Notes under the pieces: generated by a model | What the model saw: the letters and a program-made list of their open reading frames with translations, nothing else | Told to the model about the DNA's origin: nothing | Databases searched by the model: none | Shown: positions 35,102-44,355 of the stretch, piece by piece | Position numbering within the stretch: the first letter of the stretch is position 1 | Layout of the letters: each line of letters opens with the position of its first letter | Assembly (NCBI RefSeq): GCF_048263515.1 | Contig: NZ_JBLXEC010000012.1 | Span: 1-64,000 of the forward strand | Source of the DNA: Marinovum sp048263515 | Lineage (GTDB): Bacteria; Pseudomonadota; Alphaproteobacteria; Rhodobacterales; Rhodobacteraceae | Direction: 5' to 3' | Length of the DNA stretch: 64,000 bases | Program-made: the position numbers and the translations under genes

Positions 35102-35425
35102 CTAGATCGAGAACGAGGTGCCGCAGCCACAGGCGCTTGTGGCATTGGGGTTCTCGATCACGAAGCGGGCGCCGATCAGCTCTTCGCTGAAGTCGATCAC
35201 TGCCTCGGTCAGAAACGGCAGCGACACCGCGTCGACCACGACTTTCTCGCCTTTGCCTTCCAGCACTAAGTCGTCATCAGACGGGCTGTCGAGCCGGATA
35301 TCGTACTGAAACCCCGAGCATCCGCCGCCCTCGACGGCCACGCGAAGGGCCTTGCCCTCGGCACCGGCCCCGATCTCGGCCAGCCGTTCAAAGGCGCGCT
35401 CGGTCACTTTCGGCGGCAACTGCAT
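35102..35425 (-). CDS. erpA: Iron-sulfur cluster insertion protein (ErpA/IscA family)
   Basis: This 107-residue A-type carrier delivers Fe-S clusters to target enzymes. The three conserved cysteines are in GGGCSGFQY and the C-terminal ACGCGTSF. The length is normal. ATG 35425 gives the family's N-terminus; the frame extends eight codons upstream. Whether it is ErpA or another A-type protein cannot be settled by eye. It is divergent from the dGTPase-like gene, with 102 bp between starts. Confidence 0.88.
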   Translation of the reverse strand: MQLPPKVTERAFERLAEIGAGAEGKALRVAVEGGGCSGFQYDIRLDSPSDDDLVLEGKGEKVVVDAVSLPFLTEAVIDFSEELIGARFVIENPNATSACGCGTSFSI

Positions 35426-35527
35426 GACAAATCTCCGGTTTTCCTGCACAAACGCCCTGCCGGGCGGTTTTATCGTCTTTCACTGTGCAATATAGAAGCG
35501 GCGCAGGCCGTCAACAAGGAGGCTGCG

Positions 35528-36685
35528 ATGATCGCGCCTTATGCGTCCCGTCCCCAGCTCTCGCGCGGGCGGCTCAAACCGGAAGAAGAGAGCCATTTCC
35601 GCTCGTGTTTCCAGCGCGACCGGGATCGGATCATCCATTCCAGCGCCTTTCGCAGGCTGAAACACAAGACCCAGGTCTTTGTCGAACACGAGGGCGATTA
35701 TTACCGCACCCGGCTGACCCATTCGATCGAGGTGGCCCAGGTGGCGCGGACGATTTCCGGCGCGCTGGGGCTGAACCCCGAGCTGACCGAGGCGGTGGCG
35801 CTGGCGCATGACCTTGGTCACACGCCCTTTGGCCATACCGGCGAGGATGTGCTCGACGCGCTGATGCAGCCCTACGGCGGTTTTGACCACAACGCCCAGG
35901 CGGTGCGGATCGTCACCGCGCTCGAGCAGCATTATGCCGAGTTCGATGGCTTGAACCTCACCTGGGAAACCCTTGAAGGCATTGCCAAACACAATGGCCC
36001 GGTGGTGGGTGATCTGCCTTGGGCGCTGGCCCAGTACGACGCCCGTCACGATCTCGAACTGCACACCCACGCCAGCGCCGAGGCGCAGGTGGCGGCGATT
36101 GCCGATGATGTGGCCTACAACAACCACGATCTGCACGACGGGCTGCGCGCCGGGCTGTTTTCCGAGGATGATATCTGCGACCTGCCGATCATCGGCGCCT
36201 GTTTCGCCGAGGTCGACGCCAAGTACCCGGGGCTCGAGGAAAAACGAAGGCGTCACGAGGGGTTGCGCCGCGTCTTTGGTGTAATGGTTGCAGATGTGAT
36301 CGACACCTCGGCGGCGCTTCTGAAGGACGCCGGCGCCACCTCGGCGCAGGAGATCCGCGAGCTTTCGGCGCCGGTGGTGCGCTTCTCGACGCCGCTCTGG
36401 CAGGACATCCAGGACATCCGCGCCTTCCTGTTTCAGCGGATGTACCGCGCCCCCGGCGTGATGGAGGTGCGGCGCGAGGTCGGGCAGGCGGTCGAGAACC
36501 TCTTTGCCATCTACATGAAGAGCCCCGATCTGCTGCCCGAGGCCTGGCGCGCCGAATTGGGACAGGCGCCAGAGGACAGCGTGCGCCGCGCCCGCAGCGT
36601 GTCCGACTACATCGCCGGGATGACCGATCGCTTTGCCTTGCAAGCCAACCGCGATCTCTGCGGTGGGCCTGAGGCAAAGGATTAA
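35528..36685 (+). CDS. dgt: Deoxyguanosinetriphosphate triphosphohydrolase-like protein
   Basis: This 385-residue HD-domain protein is related to dGTPase. The metal site is formed by RLTHSIEVAQVART (His) and ALAHDLGHTPFGHTGEDVL (His-Asp). FRRLKHKTQVFVEHEGDYYR is typical of the type 2 Dgt-like subfamily common in alphaproteobacteria. It should cleave dNTPs to deoxynucleoside plus triphosphate. An AAGGAG ribosome binding site lies upstream. Confidence 0.9.
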   Translation: MIAPYASRPQLSRGRLKPEEESHFRSCFQRDRDRIIHSSAFRRLKHKTQVFVEHEGDYYRTRLTHSIEVAQVARTISGALGLNPELTEAVALAHDLGHTPFGHTGEDVLDALMQPYGGFDHNAQAVRIVTALEQHYAEFDGLNLTWETLEGIAKHNGPVVGDLPWALAQYDARHDLELHTHASAEAQVAAIADDVAYNNHDLHDGLRAGLFSEDDICDLPIIGACFAEVDAKYPGLEEKRRRHEGLRRVFGVMVADVIDTSAALLKDAGATSAQEIRELSAPVVRFSTPLWQDIQDIRAFLFQRMYRAPGVMEVRREVGQAVENLFAIYMKSPDLLPEAWRAELGQAPEDSVRRARSVSDYIAGMTDRFALQANRDLCGGPEAKD

Positions 36686-36772
36686 CCTTTCTCCGCCTAT
36701 ACCCTGAGCAATCTGTTGTCTTGCCGGGCCCGCGCGGCGTAAAGGTTAACAGAAAGTTAATTCTGGGTTGGC

Positions 36773-37396
36773 ATGGCGAAACCGGCGCTCTTTGCGGCAA
36801 GGAACTGTCTGGTGCTGGGCGCGGCCCATCCGGTGGGACAGGCGCTGTGCCTGCGGCTGGCGGCGCAGGGCGGCTTTGTCGTGGCGCTGGATACCGCCGA
36901 GGACGTGCTGCAGACGCTGGCCAGCCAGCACCCGAGCCGCATCGCGCCGCTGGCTCTGGACCTTGGTGACACCGCCAGCCTGAAACGCCTGGCCGAGGAT
37001 TGGCAGAACGATCCCCTGCACCTTGTGGTGCTAGCCCATCCGCTGCATGCCGGCCTGCTGCTTGACGATCTTCTGGCCTCGGTCAGCCTGCTGGTGCGGC
37101 GTCTCGCCCCGGTGCTGGCACGGGCCGAGGGCGCGGCGGTGCTGATCTATCCGGCGGCCGAGCCCGGCGCGTCGCCCGAGAAACGCGCCACAGCCCAGGC
37201 GCTTGCGGCGCTGACCGAGGCGCTGGCAGAGGGCGGGGCGCAGATCAACGCTCTGGCGTTGCACCCGGCGGTGCTGACCCCGGGCGGCGAAGCCCGGGTC
37301 TGCCAACTGGCGCTGATGATGGCGCTGCCGCTGGCGCAGGCGGTCAGCGGGGCGGTGATGCCGGTTGGCAGGCCCGGCAGCCGAGGCTTCGATTGA
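36773..37396 (+). CDS. Degenerate short-chain-dehydrogenase-like protein
   Basis: This is a 207-residue protein with a Rossmann-like N-terminus (NCLVLGAAHPVGQALCLRLA) in place of TGxxxGxG, and an ALDLGDTASLKRL strand like SDRs. The catalytic Tyr-x-x-x-Lys is absent: the equivalent region reads AEPGASPEKRATAQAL. It may bind a nucleotide without acting as a classic dehydrogenase. It is Ala/Leu-rich, follows dgt by 87 bp and precedes argS by 49 bp. Confidence 0.6.
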   Translation: MAKPALFAARNCLVLGAAHPVGQALCLRLAAQGGFVVALDTAEDVLQTLASQHPSRIAPLALDLGDTASLKRLAEDWQNDPLHLVVLAHPLHAGLLLDDLLASVSLLVRRLAPVLARAEGAAVLIYPAAEPGASPEKRATAQALAALTEALAEGGAQINALALHPAVLTPGGEARVCQLALMMALPLAQAVSGAVMPVGRPGSRGFD

Positions 37397-37445
37397 CGCC
37401 CGCGCGCGGCGTGATAAACCCCGGGCAAGCTTGAAGGACCAGACG

Positions 37446-39191
37446 ATGAACCTCTTTTCCGACCTGCGCGGGACGGTGATTGCCGCGCTCGACCAGATGA
37501 CCGCCGAGGGCAAGCTGCCCGAGGGCCTCGATTATGCCAATGTCGCGGTGGAACCGCCGCGCGATCCGCTGCATGGCGACATGGCGACCAATGCCGCCAT
37601 GGTGCTGGCGAAACCGGCGAAACAGAAGCCGCGCGACATCGCCGAGGCGCTGGCCGAGAAGCTGCGCGCCGACGACCGGATCACCGAGGCCGACGTGGCC
37701 GGCCCCGGCTTTCTCAACATGCGTCTTGCGCCCGACGTCTGGCAGGGCGTGGTCGGCGCGGTGCTGGCACAGGGCACCGCGTTCGGCCGCTCGACCATGG
37801 GGCAGGGCCAGCGGATCAACGTCGAGTATGTCTCGGCCAACCCGACCGGCCCGCTGCACGTCGGCCACACCCGCGGCGCCGTCTTCGGCGACGCGCTGGC
37901 CAGCCTGCTGGCCTATTCCGGCCATGACGTGACCCGCGAATATTACATTAACGACGGTGGCGCGCAGGTCGATGTGCTCGCCCGCTCGGTCTATCTGCGC
38001 TATCTCGAGGCGCACGGGCAGGAGGTCGCCTTCGAAGATGGCACCTATCCCGGCGACTACCTGATTCCGGTGGGCGAAGACCTCAAGACCAAGGTCGGCG
38101 ATGCCTATGTGGGCGAGGGCGAAGAGGTCTGGCTGGCCGAGGTGCGCGAGTTCGCCACCGAAAAGATGATGGAGCTGATCCGTCAGGATCTGGCCCAGCT
38201 CGGCGTCAAGATGGATCACTTCTTCTCCGAGAAGTCGCTCTACGGCACCGGTCGGATCGAGGCCGCGATCGAGACGCTGGACAGCAAGGGGCTGATCTAC
38301 GAAGGCGTGCTCGAGCCGCCCAAGGGCAAGAAACCCGAGGATTGGGAACCGCGCGAGCAGACGCTGTTCAAATCCACCGAGCATGGTGATGACGTCGACC
38401 GCCCGGTCAAGAAATCCGACGGCAGCTGGACCTATTTCGCCCCGGACATCGCCTATCATTATGACAAGGTTTCCCGGGGCTTCGACGGTCTTATTGATGT
38501 GTTCGGTGCAGACCACGGCGGCTATGTCAAACGCATGAAGGCGGCCGTCTCGGCGCTGTCCGACGGCAAGACACCGCTCGACATCAAGCTGACCCAGCTG
38601 GTCAAGCTGTTCAAGAACGGCGAGCCCTTCAAGATGTCGAAACGCGCTGGCACCTTCGTCACCCTGCGCGACGTGGTCGATCAGGTCGGCCCCGATGTGA
38701 CCCGCTTTGTCATGCTGACGCGCAAAAACGATGCGCCGCTGGATTTCGACTTCGACAAGGTGCTGGAACAGAGCCGCGAGAACCCGGTGTTCTACGTGCA
38801 ATACGCCCATGCCCGGGTGCATTCGGTCCTGCGCAAGGCGCGCGAAGCCGGGATGGACCCCGCCGATACCACCCTGGCCGCAGCCGATCTGGGCAAGCTG
38901 ACGCACGAGACCGAGCTGGCGGTAGCGAAGAAACTGGCCGAATGGCCGCGCCTCGTCGAGATCGCGGCGCGCACCCATGAGCCGCACCGCGTTGCCTTCT
39001 ATCTCTATGAACTTGCAGGCGAATTCCACACCCTGTGGAACCGCGGCAACGAAGTTCCCGAGCTGCGCTTCCTGCAGGAGGGCGACCAGGACACATCGCT
39101 GGCGAAAATCGCCCTGGCGCGGGCTGTCTCGGTTGTCATTTCCGCCGGCCTTGGTATCTTGGGTGTGACGCCGGTCGAGGAGATGCGCTAA
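37446..39191 (+). CDS. argS: Arginyl-tRNA synthetase
   Basis: This 581-residue class I synthetase charges tRNA-Arg. The N-terminal Arg-specific domain is followed by the HIGH motif as PLHVGHTRGAVFGD near residue 136, the KMSK loop as FKMSKRAGTF near 398, and a C-terminal DALR anticodon domain. The length is normal. ATG 37446 is the conserved start. Its operon partner downstream is a SPOR protein and then nagZ and scpAB, an order common in Rhodobacteraceae. Confidence 0.97.
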   Translation: MNLFSDLRGTVIAALDQMTAEGKLPEGLDYANVAVEPPRDPLHGDMATNAAMVLAKPAKQKPRDIAEALAEKLRADDRITEADVAGPGFLNMRLAPDVWQGVVGAVLAQGTAFGRSTMGQGQRINVEYVSANPTGPLHVGHTRGAVFGDALASLLAYSGHDVTREYYINDGGAQVDVLARSVYLRYLEAHGQEVAFEDGTYPGDYLIPVGEDLKTKVGDAYVGEGEEVWLAEVREFATEKMMELIRQDLAQLGVKMDHFFSEKSLYGTGRIEAAIETLDSKGLIYEGVLEPPKGKKPEDWEPREQTLFKSTEHGDDVDRPVKKSDGSWTYFAPDIAYHYDKVSRGFDGLIDVFGADHGGYVKRMKAAVSALSDGKTPLDIKLTQLVKLFKNGEPFKMSKRAGTFVTLRDVVDQVGPDVTRFVMLTRKNDAPLDFDFDKVLEQSRENPVFYVQYAHARVHSVLRKAREAGMDPADTTLAAADLGKLTHETELAVAKKLAEWPRLVEIAARTHEPHRVAFYLYELAGEFHTLWNRGNEVPELRFLQEGDQDTSLAKIALARAVSVVISAGLGILGVTPVEEMR

Positions 39192-39263
39192 GACATCCGG
39201 TCGCCGGCAGAACGAGCAGTGCATAACCCCGTGGCACGCATCGCGGGGAGCGGAGAGGCGATA

Positions 39264-40355
39264 ATGGCAGATTTTCAGATGTCCGGGTCCCCTGTGGGAT
39301 ACGGTGGGCAACCCGCATTCCAACCGACAGAGCCGCAGGGCGGCAGCCAGGGTGTTCGCATGGGCACCTACGCCAATGTGGCGGGCGCCGCGGTGTCGCT
39401 GGCGCTTTTGCTGGGCGTCGGGATCTGGGGCTATCAGCTTCTGGTGCGCGACGTTTCCGGCGTGCCGGTGGTCAAGGCGACCTCGGGGCCCTGGCGCGTG
39501 GCGCCGGAGAACCCCGGCGGTGAGGCCGCCGATCACCAAGGTCTGGCGGTAAACGAAGTGGCCGGGCGCGGCACCGCCTCTGGCCCGGTCGATCGCGTGG
39601 CGCTGGCGCCGGCGCCGGTGGGCCTCGATGAAGAGGATGTTCCGAGCGACGTTCTGAGCCTCGCCACCGCCAATGCCCGCACCAAGACCCCGGCGGTGCC
39701 GGTGGTCGGCAGCAAACCGGGCCTCGCCACCTTGCCCGAGGCCGAGGCCGGTGCGCCTGCAACCGCCGCGATGGCAATCATGACCAACCGGGTCGACGGC
39801 AGCGTGCCTGCACGGCCCGCCGCCGATGCCACCATCCAGGCACTGGTCGACCAGGTTTCGGCCGATGCCGTGCCGCTGGGTGAGCTTGCGCCCGCCGCGA
39901 CACCGCCGGTCACCACCGCTCTGGCCCCCGTGGTCGAGGAAAGCGCGCAACCCAAGGTCACCGGCCCCGGCGTCCGCCGCAGCCCGCGTCCGCGCAACCG
40001 CCCGGCGGAACTGGTCCGCGCCACCCCGGTGGTGGCGGTCACGCCGGTCGCCGCGCAGGCCACCACGCCCGAGATCAAGACCCTCGCCGCCGCCGAACTG
40101 CCCGCCGGCACCCGCCTGGTGCAACTGGGCGCCTACGAAAGCGCCGAGATCGCCGAAAAGGAATGGGGCCGAATTTCTGGCCGCTTCGACAGCTTTTTCG
40201 ACGGCAAGGCCCGGGTGATCCAGAAGGCCAAGAGCGGCGGCCGCACCTTCTATCGCCTGCGCGCCCATGGTTTCGGTGATCTCGCCGAGGCCCGCCGCTT
40301 CTGCGCCGCGCTGGTAGCTGAACGCGCCGATTGCATCCCGGTCGTGGTGAAATGA
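39264..40355 (+). CDS. SPOR-domain inner membrane protein
   Basis: This is a 363-residue protein. A cytoplasmic Gly/Gln-rich tail comes first, one transmembrane helix lies at about 38-60 (ANVAGAAVSLALLLGVGIWG), then a long Pro/Ala-rich periplasmic linker. A C-terminal SPOR domain follows at ~285-363 (RLVQLGAYESAEIAEKEW and FYRLRAHGFGDLAEARRFC). SPOR domains bind denuded peptidoglycan at the division septum. The stop overlaps nagZ by four bases, a context fitting cell-wall work. Confidence 0.88.
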   Translation: MADFQMSGSPVGYGGQPAFQPTEPQGGSQGVRMGTYANVAGAAVSLALLLGVGIWGYQLLVRDVSGVPVVKATSGPWRVAPENPGGEAADHQGLAVNEVAGRGTASGPVDRVALAPAPVGLDEEDVPSDVLSLATANARTKTPAVPVVGSKPGLATLPEAEAGAPATAAMAIMTNRVDGSVPARPAADATIQALVDQVSADAVPLGELAPAATPPVTTALAPVVEESAQPKVTGPGVRRSPRPRNRPAELVRATPVVAVTPVAAQATTPEIKTLAAAELPAGTRLVQLGAYESAEIAEKEWGRISGRFDSFFDGKARVIQKAKSGGRTFYRLRAHGFGDLAEARRFCAALVAERADCIPVVVK

Positions 40356-41350
40356 CCGCCACTGCCGCGATATTCGCCCCGCGAGGGGAGAAGCTGACCG
40401 GCGCGGAACGGCAATTTTTCCACGACGTGGACCCTTGGGGCTTTATCCTCTTTGCCCGCAACATCGGCTCGGCTGACCAGATCCGGGGCCTTTGCGCCGA
40501 CCTGCGCGAGACCGTGGGGCGCAATGCCCCGATCCTGATCGACCAGGAAGGCGGGCGGGTGCAGCGCATCCTGCCGCCGCTGGCCCGCCGCTGGAGCCCG
40601 CCGCTGAACGATGTGTCCCGGCTCGGTCCCAAGGCGCCAGAGGGCATGTACCTGCGCGCCCGGATCATGGCCGAAGAACTGCGCGGGTTCGGCATCGACG
40701 TGAACTGCATCCCGACGCTGGATGTGGCCGGCGAGGAAACCCACGACTTCCTCCGCAACCGCTGTTACGGCGAGACGCCCGACCAGGTGACAGACGTGGG
40801 CCGCGCGGTGGTGCGCGGTCTGCTCGATGGCGGCGTGCTGCCGGTGATGAAGCACATCCCCGGCCACGGCCGCGGCCGCGTCGACAGCCACCTCGAACTG
40901 CCGCACACCCAGGTTTCGGTCCACGAGCTGCGCTCGGTCGACTGGGTGCCTTTCGCGGCGCTCAACGACGTGCCGCTGGGCATGACTGCGCATATGATCT
41001 TCGAGGCGGTCGACCCCTATTTCCCCGCCACCCAATCCGGCGCGATGATCAACCTGATCCGCGAGGAGATCGGCTTTTCCGGCCTGCTGATGACCGACGA
41101 TATCTCGATGGAGGCGCTCAGCGGCACTCCCGGCGATCGCGCCCGCGCCTCGATCGCGGCGGGCTGTGATCTGGTGCTGCATTGCAACGGCTATCTCGAG
41201 GAAATGCGCGACGTGGCCGAGAACGCTGGCGAGATGAACGACGGCGCCGTGCTGCGCGCCGAGGCGGCGCTGGCGTTGCGGCAGCCCTCCGCAGAGGTTG
41301 ACACCGAGGCCCTGGATGCGCAGTTTGAGGCGCTTCTGGCAGGGCGCTAG
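40352..41350 (+). CDS. nagZ: Beta-N-acetylhexosaminidase
   Basis: This 332-residue GH3 enzyme removes N-acetylglucosamine from muropeptides in cell-wall recycling. The diagnostic motif reads KHIPGHGRGRVDSH, with the catalytic Asp-His pair, and LIDQEGGRVQRI is also conserved. The nucleophile Asp lies in LLMTDDISMEAL. It is cytoplasmic, with no signal. It overlaps the SPOR gene (ATGA) and is followed three bases later by scpA. Confidence 0.95.
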   Translation: MTATAAIFAPRGEKLTGAERQFFHDVDPWGFILFARNIGSADQIRGLCADLRETVGRNAPILIDQEGGRVQRILPPLARRWSPPLNDVSRLGPKAPEGMYLRARIMAEELRGFGIDVNCIPTLDVAGEETHDFLRNRCYGETPDQVTDVGRAVVRGLLDGGVLPVMKHIPGHGRGRVDSHLELPHTQVSVHELRSVDWVPFAALNDVPLGMTAHMIFEAVDPYFPATQSGAMINLIREEIGFSGLLMTDDISMEALSGTPGDRARASIAAGCDLVLHCNGYLEEMRDVAENAGEMNDGAVLRAEAALALRQPSAEVDTEALDAQFEALLAGR

Positions 41351-41353
41351 GGT

Positions 41354-42151
41354 ATGGCCGACACCGATTTCGACGACCCCTCACAGGAACCGCAAAGCGT
41401 TGCCGACCGTCTGGCGGCCGAGGCGCTGATCGTCGACGTCGACGGGTTCGAAGGCCCGCTGGACCTCTTGCTGATGCTGTCGCGCACGCAGAAGGTCGAT
41501 CTGCGCAAGATCTCGGTGCTGGAGCTGTCAAAGCAGTATTTGGAATTTGTCCAGCAGGCCAAGAAGTTGCGGATCGAACTTGCAGCAGATTATCTGGTGA
41601 TGGCGGCCTGGCTGGCGTTCCTGAAGTCCCGCTTGCTGCTGCCGCCCGATCCCACCGAGGAAGGCCCCTCTGGCGAGGACCTGGCCGCGCACCTGGCGTT
41701 CCAGCTTGAACGTCTGCAGGCAATGCGCACCGCCGCGGCGCAGCTCATGGCGCGGAACAGGCTGGGACGGGATATCTTTGCGCGCGGACTGCCGGAAACG
41801 GTTGAGCGCGTGAAATCAGTGACTTACACGGCGACATTGCTGGACTTGATGCAGGGCTACGCCCGCATCCGCACCCGCGACGAATTCCGCCCCTTCGTGA
41901 TGGACCGCGACTCGGTCTTCACCATGGAGCAGGCGCTGGAGCGGATGCGCGGCATGATCGGTTTCGCTGGCACTTGGACCGACATTTCCCTATATCTTCC
42001 AGACGGTTGGACGACAGACCCGATACGGCGCCGCTCGGCCACTGCAGCCACATTTGCGGCCTCGCTGCAACTGGTCAAGGAAGGCAAGGCAGAGCTGCGC
42101 CAGGACGGCAACTTCGAGGCGATCGAGCTTCGCCGGATCACGGACAAATAG
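41354..42151 (+). CDS. scpA: Segregation and condensation protein A
   Basis: This 265-residue kleisin partners ScpB and SMC in chromosome condensation. The N-terminal FEGPLDLLLMLSRTQKVDLRK is the diagnostic SMC-head-binding motif; the C-terminus carries a winged-helix (SLQLVKEGKAELRQDGNFEAI). It follows nagZ by three bases and directly abuts scpB. Confidence 0.95.
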   Translation: MADTDFDDPSQEPQSVADRLAAEALIVDVDGFEGPLDLLLMLSRTQKVDLRKISVLELSKQYLEFVQQAKKLRIELAADYLVMAAWLAFLKSRLLLPPDPTEEGPSGEDLAAHLAFQLERLQAMRTAAAQLMARNRLGRDIFARGLPETVERVKSVTYTATLLDLMQGYARIRTRDEFRPFVMDRDSVFTMEQALERMRGMIGFAGTWTDISLYLPDGWTTDPIRRRSATAATFAASLQLVKEGKAELRQDGNFEAIELRRITDK

Positions 42152-42814
42152 ATGAACGACGACGCGCAAGCCGCAGAAACAGAAGAAAAAAGCCTGTTTT
42201 CCGCCCCGCCGATGGCGGAGCAGGAGCGGATGGTGGAAGCGGTGCTCTTTGCCAGCGCCGAGCCGGTGACGGTGCGCGATCTCGAGGCGCGGATGCCGCA
42301 TGGTTGTGATGCCGCCGAAGCGCTGGTGCATCTGCGCAAGCGCTACGAGGGCCGCGGCGTGCAGGTCGTCAAGGTGGGGGATGCCTGGGCCATGCGCACC
42401 GCCGCCGACCTGGCATTTCTGATGCAGAAGGAGACCGTCGAGACCCGCAAGCTGTCGCGCGCCGCCATCGAGACCCTGGCGATCATCGCCTATCACCAGC
42501 CGGTCACCCGTGCCGAGATCGAGGAAATTCGCGGTGTCAGCGTGTCGCGCGGCACGGTGGATCAGCTGCTGGAAATGGAGTGGATCCGCTTTGGCCGCCG
42601 CAAGATGACGCCGGGCCGGCCGGTGACCTTCGTGGTCACGCCAGAGTTCCTCGATCACTTCGGCCTCGAAAGCGCCCGCGATCTGCCGGGGCTCAAGGAA
42701 CTGCGTCAGGCAGGCCTGCTGGAAAGCCGCCCGCTGCCCGGCACACCGCAGTTCGGCGAGGGCGAGGACGAACCCGAGGCGGAAGCGGGCCAGAGCGAAC
42801 TTTTCGAGGATTGA
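42152..42814 (+). CDS. scpB: Segregation and condensation protein B
   Basis: This 220-residue protein has two winged-helix domains, with VEAVLFASAEPV near residue 27 and ETLAIIAYHQPVTRAEIEEI near 107, both conserved in ScpB. It dimerises and binds ScpA in the SMC complex. Its ATG is the next base after the scpA stop. The acidic tail is variable. Confidence 0.95.
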   Translation: MNDDAQAAETEEKSLFSAPPMAEQERMVEAVLFASAEPVTVRDLEARMPHGCDAAEALVHLRKRYEGRGVQVVKVGDAWAMRTAADLAFLMQKETVETRKLSRAAIETLAIIAYHQPVTRAEIEEIRGVSVSRGTVDQLLEMEWIRFGRRKMTPGRPVTFVVTPEFLDHFGLESARDLPGLKELRQAGLLESRPLPGTPQFGEGEDEPEAEAGQSELFED

Positions 42815-42836
42815 TCGCAAGGGCGCCGCGATTTTT
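42814..42836 (+). terminator. Terminator after scpB
   Basis: ATCGC (42814-42818) pairs with GCGAT (42828-42832), with a GC-rich centre, followed by TTTT. The hairpin starts on the last base of the scpB stop codon. Confidence 0.55.
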
Positions 42837-42886
42837 GCACCTTTGCCTGCTAACCTGCCGGCACAGCGCCCGAGGAGAGCCATCCG

Positions 42887-43078
42887 ATGAACGCCAATCA
42901 ACTGATCAACATGGTCCTGCGGATGTTCCTCCGCAAGGCGATGAGCCGCGGCATCAACGCCGGGATCGACCATTTCGCCAAGGGCAAGGGCGGCGGCAAG
43001 AGCGCGCCGCAGGACAAGGCCCAGGCGCAGCAGGCCAAGCGGGCGATCCGCATGGCGCGCCGGGCAGGGCGCATGTAG
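42887..43078 (+). CDS. Small basic hypothetical protein
   Basis: This is a 63-residue protein with an amphipathic N-terminal helix (NQLINMVLRMFLRKAM), a Gly/Lys-rich middle and a basic tail (RAIRMARRAGRM). GAGGAG lies upstream. It resembles small conserved Rhodobacteraceae proteins found after scpB, but I know no function. It may bind membrane or nucleic acid. It converges with the dCTP deaminase gene, three bases apart. Confidence 0.6.
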   Translation: MNANQLINMVLRMFLRKAMSRGINAGIDHFAKGKGGGKSAPQDKAQAQQAKRAIRMARRAGRM

Positions 43079-43081
43079 CCC

Positions 43082-44152
43082 CTAGCGGAAGTGTTTTGAC
43101 AGCTTGAGCCCCTGGCCCTGGTAGTTCGACTGCAAGCCGGCGCCATAAAGCACCTCTGGCTGGTCCTGCATCCGCTCATAGACCAGCCGGCCGACGATCT
43201 GGCCATGTTCCAGCACAAAGGGTGCCTCGTGGCAGCGCACCTCGAGCACGCCGCGCGCGCCCTTGCCACCGGCGGCATCATGGCCGAAGCCGGGGTCGAA
43301 GAAGCCGGCGTAATGCACCCGGAATTCGCCGACCATGGCAATGTAAGGTGCCATCTCGGCGGCATATTCCGGCGGGATATGCACCGCCTCGCGGCTGACC
43401 AGGATATAGAATGCGCCGGGGTCGAGGATCAGGTGGCCCGTGTTGCTGTGCAGCTCTTCCCAGAACTCCAGAGGGTCGTAATGGCCGATCAGATCGAGGT
43501 CGATCACCCCGGTATGCGGCTTGGCGCGATAGCCCACCAGCGTGCCCCCTGCGGGCTTCAGATCGACCGAGAAGCCAAGGCCACCGTCGATCACCGCCTC
43601 GCTGTCGACCAGCGGCGTTTCGGCGTGCACGGCGCGCAGGGTGGCGTCATCAAGGACCGCCTGACCACGGCGGAAACGGATCTGGTTGAGCCGCATGCCG
43701 GGCCGCACCAGCACCGAGAAGGAGCGCGGGCAGATCTCGGCATAGAGCGGGCCGGTGTAGCCATCGGGGATGCGGTCGAACTCGGTGCCTTGGTCGGTGA
43801 TCAGCCGGGTCAGCAGGTCGAGCCGCCCGGTCGAGCTCTTGGCATTGGCCACGGCCTGGATGCCATCGGGCAGGGCCAGCGATTCCATCAGCGGCACGAC
43901 ATAGACCGCGCCTTTCTCCAGCACCGCGCCGGAGGAGAGGTCGATCTCGTGCATGCCGAATTCTTCCAGCCGATCCGCGACCTTGCGATTCTGTCCGGCG
44001 AGGAAAGAGGCGCGCACGCGATAGGCCTTGAGGCCGAGACGCAGGTCGAGAGAAGCGGGCTGGATCTGGGCGTCGATAATCTGCGGGGTGCCGCTGAGGG
44101 CGCCCTGAGCGATCAGGTCGCTGATATGCTGGCTCGCGAGAACACCTGTCAT
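43082..44152 (-). CDS. dcd: 2'-Deoxycytidine 5'-triphosphate deaminase (long, duplicated form)
   Basis: This is a 356-residue protein, almost twice the usual Dcd length, as in the alphaproteobacterial two-domain form. The dUTPase-fold motifs occur in both halves: KSSTGRLDLLTRLITDQG and RSFSVLVRPGMRLNQIRF in the first, HTGVIDLDLIGHYDPLEFW and FFDPGFGHD in the second. It makes dUTP from dCTP for thymidylate synthesis. ATG 44152 has AAGGA upstream; a TTG at 44173 is less likely. Confidence 0.88.
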   Translation of the reverse strand: MTGVLASQHISDLIAQGALSGTPQIIDAQIQPASLDLRLGLKAYRVRASFLAGQNRKVADRLEEFGMHEIDLSSGAVLEKGAVYVVPLMESLALPDGIQAVANAKSSTGRLDLLTRLITDQGTEFDRIPDGYTGPLYAEICPRSFSVLVRPGMRLNQIRFRRGQAVLDDATLRAVHAETPLVDSEAVIDGGLGFSVDLKPAGGTLVGYRAKPHTGVIDLDLIGHYDPLEFWEELHSNTGHLILDPGAFYILVSREAVHIPPEYAAEMAPYIAMVGEFRVHYAGFFDPGFGHDAAGGKGARGVLEVRCHEAPFVLEHGQIVGRLVYERMQDQPEVLYGAGLQSNYQGQGLKLSKHFR

Positions 44153-44215
44153 GTGCGGTTTCCTTTTCGACAAGGACCGGTCACACCTGACGGTGTCTTT
44201 TGGGGGAGGAGTAAA

Positions 44216-44292
44216 TGGTCGGGCTAGCAGGACTCGAACCTGCGACCTTCCGTCCCCCAGACGGACGCGCTACCAGGCTGCGCCATAGCCCG
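44216..44292 (-). tRNA. tRNA-Pro (anticodon GGG)
   Basis: A 77-nt tRNA on the minus strand. The acceptor CGGGCTA pairs with TAGCCCG, the anticodon stem TCCGT/ACGGA carries loop CTGGGGG (anticodon GGG), the T-arm has GGTTCGAGTCC, and CCA is encoded at 44216-44218. The first base C is typical of tRNA-Pro. Confidence 0.95.
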
Positions 44293-44355
44293 ACTGGAGT
44301 GCCTAAATACCTGTTTTCTGACCGGGGGCAAGGGGTAATTCCAAACATTTTCCAG

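Noticed and set aside
36773..37396. Functional short-chain dehydrogenase
   Set aside because: The Tyr-x-x-x-Lys active site is missing and the glycine motif is altered, so it was annotated only as degenerate SDR-like.
37344..40268. Open frame of about 974 codons on the minus strand
   Set aside because: It is antisense to argS and the SPOR gene, both well supported. It shows no domain and crosses gene boundaries.
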